Of a stretch of DNA of 64,000 bases, positions 34,598-42,014 are shown piece by piece. The notes beneath the pieces are model-generated. The model was not told the origin of the DNA and ran no database searches. It saw only the letters and a program-made list of their open reading frames with translations. The DNA comes from SKLM01 sp964450435 (GTDB taxonomy: Bacteria > Chloroflexota > Anaerolineae > B4-G1), in the NCBI GenBank assembly GCA_964450435.1, contig CAYVCX010000001.1:71322-135321 (forward strand), in the 5' to 3' direction. A program made the translations under genes and the position numbers. Numbering within the stretch: the first letter of the stretch is position 1; every line of letters begins with the position of its first letter.

Positions 34598-35962
34598 CTA
34601 TTGATGCTTCGAGTCCGACTTGCCTTGACTGACTCCATTGAGTGGAAGCGTGAAGTAGAATGTAGTCCCTTGTCCCACCTTGCTCTCCGCCCAGATACGA
34701 CCGCCATGGGCCTCCACAATGGTGCGGGAGATGGGCAACCCCAGTCCCGAACCCACCACGTGGTGTCCCAGACCCGAGTCAACGCGGAAGAACTTGTCGA
34801 ATAGGCGATTTAGATGCTCTGGAGATATCCCGACGCCCTGGTCGGCCACGCTGACAACGATCTCGCCTTCCGCCAACTCACCGCTGGTGATGATCAGGCC
34901 ACCTTCTGGAGAGTATTTCCATGCGTTGTCCAACAGATTTCTCAGTACCTGTCTGATCCGGTCTGGATCAGCATCCACGATGGGGAAGTCCTCCGGGAAG
35001 TCGACCATGAATCGGTGGTCAGCCGTTCGATGTGCTATCTCGTCGATCGTCTCCCTGGACAGCTTCGGCAGCATAACCGGCTGAGGCTCGAGCTTAAGCA
35101 GCCCGGCGTCTATGATCGACGATTCCAGAAGGTCGTGGACCAGAGACTCCAGTGTGTCGCATTCCTCGTCGATGATCTCAAGGAACTCTCGTTGAGCCTC
35201 TGGATCGAACGAAGCCTCCTGCAATAGAAGGGCAGTGGAATAGCCTTTGATCGCGGTCAGCGGAGTGCGCATCTCGTGGGCCAGGATGGAGAGCAGCTCC
35301 CCTTTCAGGCGGTTCGCCTCATCGAGCGCGCGGGTTTCCTGGAGCTTCCTCCTGAGGCGGGCATTCTGGACGGCCAAGGCAACCAGGTCGACCACTGCCT
35401 GCATGAACGGCAAGTCTGCCCGGGCGAAGCTTCTGGGCTCCTCCAAGTTCTCCAGCAGGAGGACCCCTACCTTGGTCTCACCCGTGAACAAGGGCATGCA
35501 GACGGCGCTTTGGGGCCAACGGTCACCTGTGATCGCCTCTCTGAACGCACGAGCGTTGTCCGCGGCGAGGCTGCGGCGGGACTTGGCCAGAGCTCTAGGT
35601 GTCGGGTAAAGTTGAGGCTGGCCAGTTTGGAAGGTCTTGCCGCAGGTCGCCTCGCCGATGGCAAGGCGGATATTCTGCAGGCTGGATAGGTCATAGCCGT
35701 GGGCTGCCCTGACGGCCAAGTGCTCGTCAGCAGGGTCGTAAAGCAACAAAACTCCCGCCTGTGCCGCATCCAGCGTCTCGACGAGGCTGGTCAGAGACCG
35801 GGCCAACATTGTGTCCAGATCCTGCTCAGTGGCGAAGATTCCCGCCAGCTCGAAGAGCACGGACAGCTGCGGATCCTTCGTGAGTACGGAGGTTGTTGCG
35901 CGCTCATCGCGATCGACAGACATCGGCGTGTCTTGCTCCGGTGTCACGGTCTGCTCAGACAT
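34598..35962 (-). CDS. GAF-domain sensor histidine kinase
   Basis: A 454-residue cytoplasmic kinase. A GAF domain occupies about residues 30-200, followed by a coiled linker, HisKA with the phospho-acceptor in LSILAHEMRTPLTAIKGY (about 225-242), and HATPase (DNAWKYSPEGG, VADQGVGISPEHLNRLFDKF, GSGLGLPISRTIVEAHGG). There is no membrane segment, so the signal is intracellular. It precedes and partners the OmpR-type regulator. The assembly GAF-HisKA-HATPase plus winged-helix regulator resembles the C-terminal half of KdpD/KdpE, but Kdp-specific domains are absent. Confidence 0.9.
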   Translation of the reverse strand: MSEQTVTPEQDTPMSVDRDERATTSVLTKDPQLSVLFELAGIFATEQDLDTMLARSLTSLVETLDAAQAGVLLLYDPADEHLAVRAAHGYDLSSLQNIRLAIGEATCGKTFQTGQPQLYPTPRALAKSRRSLAADNARAFREAITGDRWPQSAVCMPLFTGETKVGVLLLENLEEPRSFARADLPFMQAVVDLVALAVQNARLRRKLQETRALDEANRLKGELLSILAHEMRTPLTAIKGYSTALLLQEASFDPEAQREFLEIIDEECDTLESLVHDLLESSIIDAGLLKLEPQPVMLPKLSRETIDEIAHRTADHRFMVDFPEDFPIVDADPDRIRQVLRNLLDNAWKYSPEGGLIITSGELAEGEIVVSVADQGVGISPEHLNRLFDKFFRVDSGLGHHVVGSGLGLPISRTIVEAHGGRIWAESKVGQGTTFYFTLPLNGVSQGKSDSKHQ

Positions 35963-36065
35963 CGTGATAGGCTTACTCCTTGCCCGACTAGGAGACCTCC
36001 TCTCGTGAGCTCTTGCTCACGCAACCAATGATTGCTTCGTTTGCCTGCATATGACCTTCAAAGAA

Positions 36066-36094
36066 AAGATACCCCTCATCCGCTCGAATGTCAA
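36066..36094 (-). promoter_or_regulatory. Promoter of the two-component operon
   Basis: TTGACA (36089-36094), 17-bp spacer and TATCTT (36066-36071) on the minus strand, about 100 nt before the kinase start. Confidence 0.65.
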
Positions 36095-36257
36095 CTCATT
36101 GGCCAGGCTCTGGCAGCACTCCGGGGATCCCCACTGGGCGGTTGGCACCCGCGACCAGCCGCGGTGTCACTGGAGGAATGATCCTGTGCTCCATTCGTCC
36201 CCCTGGAGCCGGTGAGTTTGCTCGAGCTGTGACTCCGTCCGCGAGTGCCTGGTGTCC

Positions 36258-36285
36258 TTGCCACGGCTGTCCTTTTGGGTACAAT
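36258..36285 (+). promoter_or_regulatory. Transketolase promoter
   Basis: TTGCCA (36258-36263), 16-bp spacer and TACAAT (36280-36285). The start near 36292 places it downstream of the 5'-most in-frame ATG (36252), which therefore cannot be the translation start. Between this promoter and the divergent kinase promoter (36095-36257) I see nothing else. Confidence 0.7.
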
Positions 36286-36323
36286 GGATCAGGCTTGGTT
36301 TTGTGACCTGGAAGGAGTCAACG

Positions 36324-38339
36324 ATGAGCGCTCATCTGGATCAGCTGTGCATCAATACCCTGCGGACCCTGGCCATGGATGCTGTGCAGAAAGCCAACTC
36401 TGGACATCCCGGAATGCCCATGGGCGCCGCCGACATGGCCTACGTCTTGTGGACGCGCTTTCTCAAGCACAATCCGGCGGATCCTGACTGGCCGAACCGC
36501 GACCGATTTGTGCTGTCAGCAGGCCACGGCTCGATGCTGCTCTACAGCCTGCTGCACCTGACCGGCTATGACCTGCCCCTGGAAGAGCTTAAGAACTTCC
36601 GCCAGTTGGGGAGCCGCACTCCCGGGCACCCGGAATACGGTCTCACGCCGGGTGTGGAGACGACCACGGGTCCCCTGGGGCAGGGTTTCGCCAACGGTGT
36701 CGGCATGGCGATAGCGGAGCGGTTCCTGGCTGCGACGTTCAATCGTCCGGGATTCCCGGTCTTCGACCACTGTACCTACGCGATCGTCTCCGACGGCGAC
36801 TTGATGGAGGGGATCAGCCACGAGGCGGCATCGTTGGCTGGACATCTGGCTCTGGGCGGGCTTATCTATCTCTATGACGATAATGAGATCTCCATTGAGG
36901 GCTCGACCGAGATCACCTTCACCGAGAGTGTGCCTGATCGGTTCGAGGCCTACGGCTGGCACGTGGCGGAGGTAGACGGGCACGACCTGGAGGCGATCGC
37001 CGGGGCAATACGCGCCGCTCAAGCGGAGGCGGAGAGGCCATCGCTCATCGTCTGCCATACGCACATCGCCTACGGCTCTCCCAACAAGCAGGACGACGCC
37101 GCTGCTCACGGTGCCCCGCTGGGGGAGGAGGAGGTGCGCCGCACAAAGGAAGCCCTGGGATGGCCGCCTGAGGCCGCGTTCTGGATCCCCGACGAGGCGC
37201 TGATCCGTTTTCGCCAGGCTGTTGACACGGGCCAGCAAGCCCAGGGTGAATGGAGGGCCCTGTTTGAGCGCTACAGCAACGCGTATCCCGACGAGGCTGC
37301 GCTTCTGGAGTGTCTCTGGGCGGGCGATCTACCGGACGGGTGGCGGGACGAGCTGTCCTCTTTCACTCCTGACGAGGGACCGATGGCGACCAGAAAGGCG
37401 TCCGGCGCAGTCCTCAATGCGATCGCCGGCGGGCTGCCCACCTTGATGGGCGGGTCGGCCGATCTGGCGCCCTCCAACAAGACGTGGCTTGAAGGATACA
37501 GCGACTTCCAACGCGACGAGTCGGCAGGGCGGAATATGCATTTTGGGGTTCGAGAGCACGCCATGGCCGCTATCTTGAATGGAATGGCCCTTCACGGCGA
37601 GTTGGTCGCCTACGGCGGAACGTTCCTGGTCTTCAGTGACTATATGCGTCCGGCTGTACGTCTGGCGGCGTTGATGGAGCTTCCCGTCATCTATGTATGG
37701 ACCCACGACTCGGTCTGGCTTGGCGAAGACGGGCCTACCCATCAGGCGGTGGAGCAACTGGCGGGTCTCCGGGCCATCCCGAACCTGGAGGTGATCCGTC
37801 CTGCTGACGCCAACGAGACGGCGGCGGCCTGGCGTACGGCTCTGGAGCGCCGAGACGGACCCACCGGGATCGTGCTTACCCGCCAGTCTCTACCGATTCT
37901 GGATCGGAGCCAGCTCGCTGATGCCTCCGGGCTGGGGCGCGGTGCCTACGTACTCCGAGATGCTCCGGGGGGATCTCCCGACTTGATTCTGATCGCGACC
38001 GGGTCGGAGGTGCACCTGGCCCTCGAGGCTCAGGATGTTCTCACGGGAGAAGGGGTGCAGGTACGCGTCGTCTCAATGCCGTGTTGGAGCCGGTTTGAAG
38101 CCCAGTCCGAATCCTATCGAAACGAGGTGCTGCCGCCTCAGGTGGCGGAGCGCCTGGCCATCGAGGCAGCGGTTCCCTTCGGCTGGGAGCGCTACACAGG
38201 CTCGCAAGAACGAGTGATGGCCCTGGAGCGCTTCGGCGCTTCGGCGCCTTACCCGGACCTGCTGAACAAGTTCGGTTTCACCCCTGAAGCCGTGGTAGAG
38301 AGAGCATTGGAGATCGTGGAGGGCACGCCGCGTGAGTGA
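36324..38339 (+). CDS. tkt: Transketolase
   Basis: Thiamine diphosphate enzyme moving two-carbon ketol units in the pentose phosphate pathway. The 671-residue protein has all three family domains. The N-terminal one has KANSGHPGMPMGAADM, SAGHGSMLLYSLLHL, GPLGQGFANGVGMAIAE and the thiamine motif SDGDLMEGISHEA to YDDNEISIEG. The middle domain has FGVREHAMAAILNGMALHG and THDSVWLGEDGPTHQ. The C-terminal domain begins near LILIATGSEVHLA. The ATG at 36324 has AAGGAG at 36312-36317 and lies about 32 nt after the predicted transcription start. Its 3' end overlaps fdhD by 8 nt. Confidence 0.97.
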   Translation: MSAHLDQLCINTLRTLAMDAVQKANSGHPGMPMGAADMAYVLWTRFLKHNPADPDWPNRDRFVLSAGHGSMLLYSLLHLTGYDLPLEELKNFRQLGSRTPGHPEYGLTPGVETTTGPLGQGFANGVGMAIAERFLAATFNRPGFPVFDHCTYAIVSDGDLMEGISHEAASLAGHLALGGLIYLYDDNEISIEGSTEITFTESVPDRFEAYGWHVAEVDGHDLEAIAGAIRAAQAEAERPSLIVCHTHIAYGSPNKQDDAAAHGAPLGEEEVRRTKEALGWPPEAAFWIPDEALIRFRQAVDTGQQAQGEWRALFERYSNAYPDEAALLECLWAGDLPDGWRDELSSFTPDEGPMATRKASGAVLNAIAGGLPTLMGGSADLAPSNKTWLEGYSDFQRDESAGRNMHFGVREHAMAAILNGMALHGELVAYGGTFLVFSDYMRPAVRLAALMELPVIYVWTHDSVWLGEDGPTHQAVEQLAGLRAIPNLEVIRPADANETAAAWRTALERRDGPTGIVLTRQSLPILDRSQLADASGLGRGAYVLRDAPGGSPDLILIATGSEVHLALEAQDVLTGEGVQVRVVSMPCWSRFEAQSESYRNEVLPPQVAERLAIEAAVPFGWERYTGSQERVMALERFGASAPYPDLLNKFGFTPEAVVERALEIVEGTPRE

Positions 38340-39132
38340 CGCTGGGGCCCGTCCTGTCAGCTACGTAGGTCACTTTGACGCCGAAAGTCGACCGGTACAC
38401 GGCGTGGTGCCGACTGAAGCTATGGTAACCCTCCACCTCAACGGCCCGGCCCTGGTCAGGCTGATGTGCACCCCCACGCACTTGAAGGATTTGGCCCTGG
38501 GATTCCTCCTCAATGAAGGACTGATCCAGGGCCTGGACGACGTGGAGGTGATCGACCTGTGTGGCGACGGACACGGCGTCGATGTCTGGCTGGACCACGA
38601 CGTTCGGAGACCAGAGGTGCGTGCCATTACCTCGGGCTGCTCCGGCGGAACGACGTTCGAGGATCTGAGAGGCTCATACCATCCGACGCAATCCAATCTG
38701 GTGGTCACGCCGAAGCGGGTCACGGCGTTGATGGAGGAGCTGGCAGCCGCTGCCCGCCTCTACCGTCGGGCCGGAGGCGTGCATACGTCGGCTCTGGCTG
38801 CCGGGGGTGGAGAGGCGGCGCTGGTCTGCGTGGCCGAAGACATCGGTCGTCACAACACCCTGGACAAGATAGCTGGCGCGTGTCTGCGCAAGGGATTCGA
38901 CACCCGGGACGGCGTGGTCTTGACCAGCGGCCGCGTCAGCTCCGAGATGGTGAGCAAGGCGGCCCATATGGGAGCCCCCCTTGTGGTCTCTCGAACCTCG
39001 CCGACCTCACTCTCGATCGAGCTGGCTCGGGCCTGGGGTATCACATTGATCGGCTACACACGGAGGCGGAGCTTCCGCATCTACGCCGGTGAGGAACGCG
39101 TTGCTGGGGATGCTCAGGGGCGCAGAGGCTGA
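38332..39132 (+). CDS. fdhD: FdhD family sulfurtransferase, GTG start
   Basis: FdhD delivers sulfur to the molybdenum or tungsten bis-MGD cofactor and is required to activate formate dehydrogenase. The 266-residue protein has the family landmarks LKDLALGFLLNEGLI, TSGCSGGTT, GVHTSALA, DIGRHNTLDKIAGACL and LTSGRVSSEMVSKAA. Only the first cysteine of the CxxC pair known from the enterobacterial protein is present (C-S-G-G), a variation that may matter for mechanism. The GTG overlaps the transketolase stop by 8 nt, with GGAGGG at 38318-38323. No formate dehydrogenase gene lies in the window. Convergent with the nuclease gene 18 nt away. Confidence 0.9.
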   Translation: MSDAGARPVSYVGHFDAESRPVHGVVPTEAMVTLHLNGPALVRLMCTPTHLKDLALGFLLNEGLIQGLDDVEVIDLCGDGHGVDVWLDHDVRRPEVRAITSGCSGGTTFEDLRGSYHPTQSNLVVTPKRVTALMEELAAAARLYRRAGGVHTSALAAGGGEAALVCVAEDIGRHNTLDKIAGACLRKGFDTRDGVVLTSGRVSSEMVSKAAHMGAPLVVSRTSPTSLSIELARAWGITLIGYTRRRSFRIYAGEERVAGDAQGRRG

Positions 39133-39150
39133 GTGGACAGCGAGGTCGAC

Positions 39151-39663
39151 CTACGCCAGTCTGTGCTCACAGTGCCGGCGGTGACCGCAGGCTGTGCAAC
39201 GGTGGCCTTCGCTGTGATTGCGGGAAGCACTTCCGGCGCTTAAGTCCCGCCGCGTGCATTCCAGGGTACGCAACAGCTCGTGTTCCAGTCCCGGCACGTA
39301 GTCCACCGTGAAGGACCGGTCGGCGTACTCGATGATGCCGTGAGTGGGACGCCGTCCATACTCCTTCTCCACCAGCAGGCAATACGCGGCTGGCTGGAGC
39401 ACGTGCGAGGGATACGGACGTTCTGGAGCGCGGCGTGACTTGACCTCGACGGGGATGATGTCGGCGCCGCAGCCCACGATGTAGTCTGGTTTGCCGGTCA
39501 GGCGCAGCTCGTGCGAGAAGAGCGCGTGCTCTGACCGGCGCCAACCGCCGGCATCCGCGTAGGTCACCTTGCCGTCGGGGAGCCCGCTGCGTGTTCTGCC
39601 GCGCTGCGCGAGCCAGAGCAACAGCAGCCCCAGAGCGATCAGGATCACTGCCGCGATGATCAT
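39151..39663 (-). CDS. Cas4-like PD-(D/E)XK nuclease, catalytic half with N-terminal membrane helix
   Basis: A 170-residue protein. Residues 1-20 form one transmembrane helix (MIIAAVILIALGLLLLWLAQ). The rest is a Cas4/RecB-type nuclease core: D60 in LTGKPDYIV, E73 and K75 in IPVEVKSRR, Q90 in LQPAAYCLLVE, and three cysteines at the C-terminus (C156, C159, C165 in CTACGHRRHC). Cas4 proteins bind a 4Fe-4S cluster with one N-terminal and three C-terminal cysteines; the N-terminal one is missing here and is found in the preceding gene. The ATG shares its A with that gene's TAA (TAATG). No CRISPR array or other cas gene is nearby, so a role in general DNA processing at the membrane is more likely. 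Confidence 0.75.
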   Translation of the reverse strand: MIIAAVILIALGLLLLWLAQRGRTRSGLPDGKVTYADAGGWRRSEHALFSHELRLTGKPDYIVGCGADIIPVEVKSRRAPERPYPSHVLQPAAYCLLVEKEYGRRPTHGIIEYADRSFTVDYVPGLEHELLRTLECTRRDLSAGSASRNHSEGHRCTACGHRRHCEHRLA

Positions 39664-39917
39664 TACCTCACCGCCGCCAGGATGACCAGGATCAGCGCAC
39701 ACGCCAGCAGGGCGCACCCAAGCCGTCGCAGAGCGAGAGGGACTCTCACGTCACGGCCGTGCCTTCGGTGGGCCATCCTGCCGGTTTCCATCGCGGCCCG
39801 ATGCTCGGAGGGCAGGTTCTGCACCCTTCCCAACCACCAGGCCTGGGCGCAGTAGACGTACTCCCCCACTTCACTGGCCCGGATGAACCTCTGGTGCTGA
39901 TCAGAACCCGTCCACAC
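39663..39917 (-). CDS. N-terminal half of a split Cas4-like nuclease, with C-terminal membrane helix
   Basis: An 84-residue protein with the start of a Cas4/Dna2-type nuclease: IRASEVGEYVYCAQAWWLGR (residues 12-31), where C23 matches the single N-terminal cluster cysteine of Cas4 and the following aromatic-rich helix is typical. METGRMAHRRHG (about 43-54) supplies the conserved histidine region. Residues 64-83 are a transmembrane helix. It ends at TAA inside TAATG, where the second half begins with another transmembrane helix. The start is a GTG at 39917 overlapping the translin gene by 17 nt; the ribosome site GAGG is close. The pair looks like a two-chain version of a single protein broken exactly at the turn of a membrane hairpin. 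A sequencing frameshift is the main alternative. Confidence 0.65.
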   Translation of the reverse strand: MWTGSDQHQRFIRASEVGEYVYCAQAWWLGRVQNLPSEHRAAMETGRMAHRRHGRDVRVPLALRRLGCALLACALILVILAAVR

Positions 39918-40548
39918 GTTCCTCGAAGTCTCGCAGCGCGCGGATTAAGCGGTCCTGTCGGAGGCTGCTGGTGAGATCGCCGCGGGTGCGCTCGAGAACG
40001 CCACGCAGCTGGTCCACCCGGTGGCGCAGTCCACCGGTGATGGCATTGGGGAAGTCGAAGGCGTTCACCACATCATAGACGTCGTCCATGATCCCGAGCA
40101 GGAGCTCGGCTGCCTCCAAATCTCCCTCTCGCATCTCGTCGAGAGCTCGGCGGCGGAGCTCGCTGGCTGCCTCGCAGAGCCCGTTCAGATACGACGGATA
40201 GGACACGTTCAGGTCCTCTGGCTCGGGGATCGGGTTCCCCTTGACCAGGGCCAGGGTGGCGTGTGCTTCGACTAGCTCTTTGAGGGCATCCCGGGTGTAG
40301 CCGGCGTGGCGCAGATTGGGATAGGGCTCGAGCGACTCCAGGATGTGATCCGCCAGGCTATCCGCCTGTCTGAGCAAGTCGTGAGCTTCATCCCACTCGT
40401 CGCGGTGACTGGCGCGAATCGCATTCCCGCACAGGCGGATCAGCTCACGGGTTCGGTGCAGCGCACCGTCGCGAACCGAGTTCCGTGTCTCGAAGTCCTT
40501 GCGGATGCGATCGGCCACGGCGGCCAGGTTCTCAATCCTCACACTCAT
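39901..40548 (-). CDS. Translin/TRAX-family putative endoribonuclease
   Basis: A 215-residue all-helical protein of the translin superfamily, which forms octameric RNA/ssDNA-binding shells. TRAX-type members are RNases (the C3PO subunit in eukaryotes), and archaeal relatives are also nucleases. The TRAX-like region KELVEAHATLALVKG carries the ExxE pair (E91, E94), and the later DDVYDVVNAFDFPNAITGGL carries D159, matching in position the acidic catalytic triad described for TRAX, so an active RNase is plausible. The ATG at 40548 has GAGGAG overlapping the end of the DUF3467 gene, 8 nt upstream; a GTG at 40557 is an alternative. The gene overlaps the N-terminal Cas4-like gene by 17 nt. Translin homologues are uncommon in bacteria. 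Confidence 0.8.
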   Translation of the reverse strand: MSVRIENLAAVADRIRKDFETRNSVRDGALHRTRELIRLCGNAIRASHRDEWDEAHDLLRQADSLADHILESLEPYPNLRHAGYTRDALKELVEAHATLALVKGNPIPEPEDLNVSYPSYLNGLCEAASELRRRALDEMREGDLEAAELLLGIMDDVYDVVNAFDFPNAITGGLRHRVDQLRGVLERTRGDLTSSLRQDRLIRALRDFEERVDGF

Positions 40549-40553
40549 CAGGC

Positions 40554-40883
40554 TCACTCCTCGGGAGGGCCGGATGGTCTTACGCCGCCGAAGAACTGTT
40601 GAGCCAGTTTGCCTCCCGCCGAGGGCACCTTGATCTCGCCAAACTGAGCCTCGTATTTCTCGAGGTTGTCAGTCAGCGCTCGCAGCAGAAGCTTGGCGTG
40701 CATTGGCGTTGTGACGATGCGAGCATGGACCTTCGACTTAGGGGCGTTAGGCAACACGCGGGCGAAATCGATGATGATCTCCGATGGAGAGTGGGTGATC
40801 ATCGCGAAATTCGAGTAGGTGGCTTCGAGGTCGGGCGGGACCTCGATGTTGACCTTCTGCTTGCGGGCGTGCGCGTCGCTCAT
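40554..40883 (-). CDS. DUF3467 protein
   Basis: A 109-residue protein of the uncharacterised DUF3467 family, recognised by VPPDLEATYSNFAMITHSPSE followed by DFARVLP and ARIVTTPMHAKLLLRALTDN and the YE-x-FGEI end. It is soluble, with no catalytic residues assigned. The ATG at 40883 is supported by GAGGAGG at 40891-40897 rather than the upstream start at 40931. It is the first gene of the DUF3467-translin-split nuclease set and lies 179 nt downstream of ssb on the same strand. Function unknown. Confidence 0.8.
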   Translation of the reverse strand: MSDAHARKQKVNIEVPPDLEATYSNFAMITHSPSEIIIDFARVLPNAPKSKVHARIVTTPMHAKLLLRALTDNLEKYEAQFGEIKVPSAGGKLAQQFFGGVRPSGPPEE

Positions 40884-41062
40884 AGGGGAACCTCCTCGCA
40901 TAGCTTGAGACGCTGATCGGCGCACGAGCATCGATCACCGTATCCAGTCTGGAGATGGATGTCGAAAACGAGGTGAGATGCAGAGACCGCCGACCCAGGG
41001 CTGTCGAGGCGTCGGGCCGGGACAACGAACGCGGGCACGGCGGTCTGCTGGCGGAGCTTGGG

Positions 41063-41512
41063 TTAGAAGGGAATCTCCTCTTCGTCTTCCTCGGCTGGAG
41101 GCTCCTCGGGCGCGCCGCCGGGGATATCTGCTACGGGTTCTCCTCCGGCTCGGCCGAGGAAGCGCACAAATCGTGCAGTCACTTCAAAGCTGGCCCGGGC
41201 CTGACCGTCCTGCCCTGTCCACGTATGAGGCACGACCTGCTCCGATCCATCCGATTGCGGAAGTCGGTCGCCCCCCACACGTCCCTTGACGAACACCTGA
41301 TCTCCTTTGTTCAGATACTCACTGCAAGTCTCAGCTTGCCTTCGCCAAGCTGTGACGCGCCACCAGACTACCTCCTTACGTTGCTGACCATCAGAGCCTG
41401 TCCACCTCCGGTCTGTGGCGACGGAGAGTGTGGTGACTGGCGTCCCGTTGGGAGTGTATCTCATCTCTGGATCACGCCCCAATCGTCCTATCAACGTGAT
41501 TTCATGGTACAT
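41063..41512 (-). CDS. ssb: Single-stranded DNA-binding protein
   Basis: A 149-residue OB-fold SSB that coats ssDNA in replication and repair. It starts MYHEITLIGRLGRDPEMRYT with the usual PVTTLSVATDR and WWRVTAWRRQAE, and ends in an acidic tail with EEEIPF, the partner-binding tip of bacterial SSBs. AGGAGG lies 6 nt before the ATG. The gene begins 11 nt inside a small upstream gene, so its translation may be coupled. The main promoter is probably the strong one at 41902-41929. Confidence 0.95.
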   Translation of the reverse strand: MYHEITLIGRLGRDPEMRYTPNGTPVTTLSVATDRRWTGSDGQQRKEVVWWRVTAWRRQAETCSEYLNKGDQVFVKGRVGGDRLPQSDGSEQVVPHTWTGQDGQARASFEVTARFVRFLGRAGGEPVADIPGGAPEEPPAEEDEEEIPF

Positions 41513-41690
41513 TCTCGCCTCCTGTGTGTTGGTCGTAGATGGTCCAAGTCCAGTCCTGCGTCAAAGACGCGACGATCTGGTGCCGAACCCCTGGAGGGGT
41601 GCATGCCTTTGTGGCTTCACGGATCTGCTCCACTTTGCTCATATGAGCTGCTCGTCTTGTGGCTTTGTGCGGCGCGTCGGTTGTGGTCAC
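41502..41690 (-). CDS. Small protein overlapping ssb, unknown
   Basis: A 62-residue open frame starting at a GTG whose GTGA overlaps the TGA of the preceding small gene, and ending 11 nt inside ssb. The C-terminal part (HQIVASLTQDWTWTIYDQHTG) is more protein-like than the basic N-terminus; a shorter start is the ATG at 41642. It matches no family I know. The tight overlaps at both ends, downstream of a strong promoter, are the argument for a real gene. Confidence 0.45.
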   Translation of the reverse strand: MTTTDAPHKATRRAAHMSKVEQIREATKACTPPGVRHQIVASLTQDWTWTIYDQHTGGENVP

Positions 41691-41851
41691 TTCTTCGGCG
41701 AGCAGAAGGAAATCTGGAGCAAGGTTTCCAGTCCGACGTCAGGTAACAAGAAGCCAACGATGCAGTCGAACTCAGCAGGTCGGCGCAGGCGATCGGGTGC
41801 GTAGTGAATGAGCTGGCCCGGAAACAACTGCCAGGGATGATGACTCTCCAT
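41687..41851 (-). CDS. Small 54-residue protein, unknown
   Basis: A 54-codon frame read directly on the minus strand: ATG at 41849-41851, stop TGA at 41687-41689. It has a good ribosome site (GGAGAGG, 6-nt spacer) and lies about 45 nt downstream of the predicted transcription start of the promoter at 41902-41929. The peptide begins MESHHPWQLFPGQLIHYAPD and has a hydrophobic centre (DCIVGFLLPDVGLETLLQI). No family is recognised. Its stop overlaps the GTG of the next small gene (GTGA), which in turn overlaps ssb. Confidence 0.5.
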   Translation of the reverse strand: MESHHPWQLFPGQLIHYAPDRLRRPAEFDCIVGFLLPDVGLETLLQISFCSPKK

Positions 41852-41901
41852 ACGCGACCTCTCCGATGAAGCTCACCTGGCCAACTGTGATAGGCGTTGC
41901 G

Positions 41902-41929
41902 ATTCTACCTCAAATGCAGTATCCGTCAA
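41902..41929 (-). promoter_or_regulatory. Promoter of the small-ORF/ssb operon
   Basis: TTGACG (41924-41929), 16-bp spacer and TAGAAT (41902-41907) on the minus strand. It is the only convincing promoter between the gdh paralogue and ssb. Confidence 0.65.
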
Positions 41930-41938
41930 ATGCGCTAA

Positions 41939-41965
41939 GCCCCCACCTTGAAAACAGGTGGGGGC
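41939..41965 (-). terminator. Terminator after the second glutamate dehydrogenase gene
   Basis: A 10-bp perfect stem (GCCCCCACCT/AGGTGGGGGC) with a 7-nt loop, 50 nt downstream of the gene's stop. The T run is weak on the minus strand. It lies only about 10 bp before the -35 of the next operon. Confidence 0.7.
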
Positions 41966-42014
41966 CTTCTTGGGATTTGTTCTTGCCCGCTCCCAACGGT
42001 CACTCTATCAGGGC

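Noticed and set aside
39151..39917. CRISPR-Cas locus suggested by the Cas4-like nuclease
   Set aside because: No direct-repeat array, cas1 or cas2 is visible anywhere in the window, and the protein is membrane-anchored and split.
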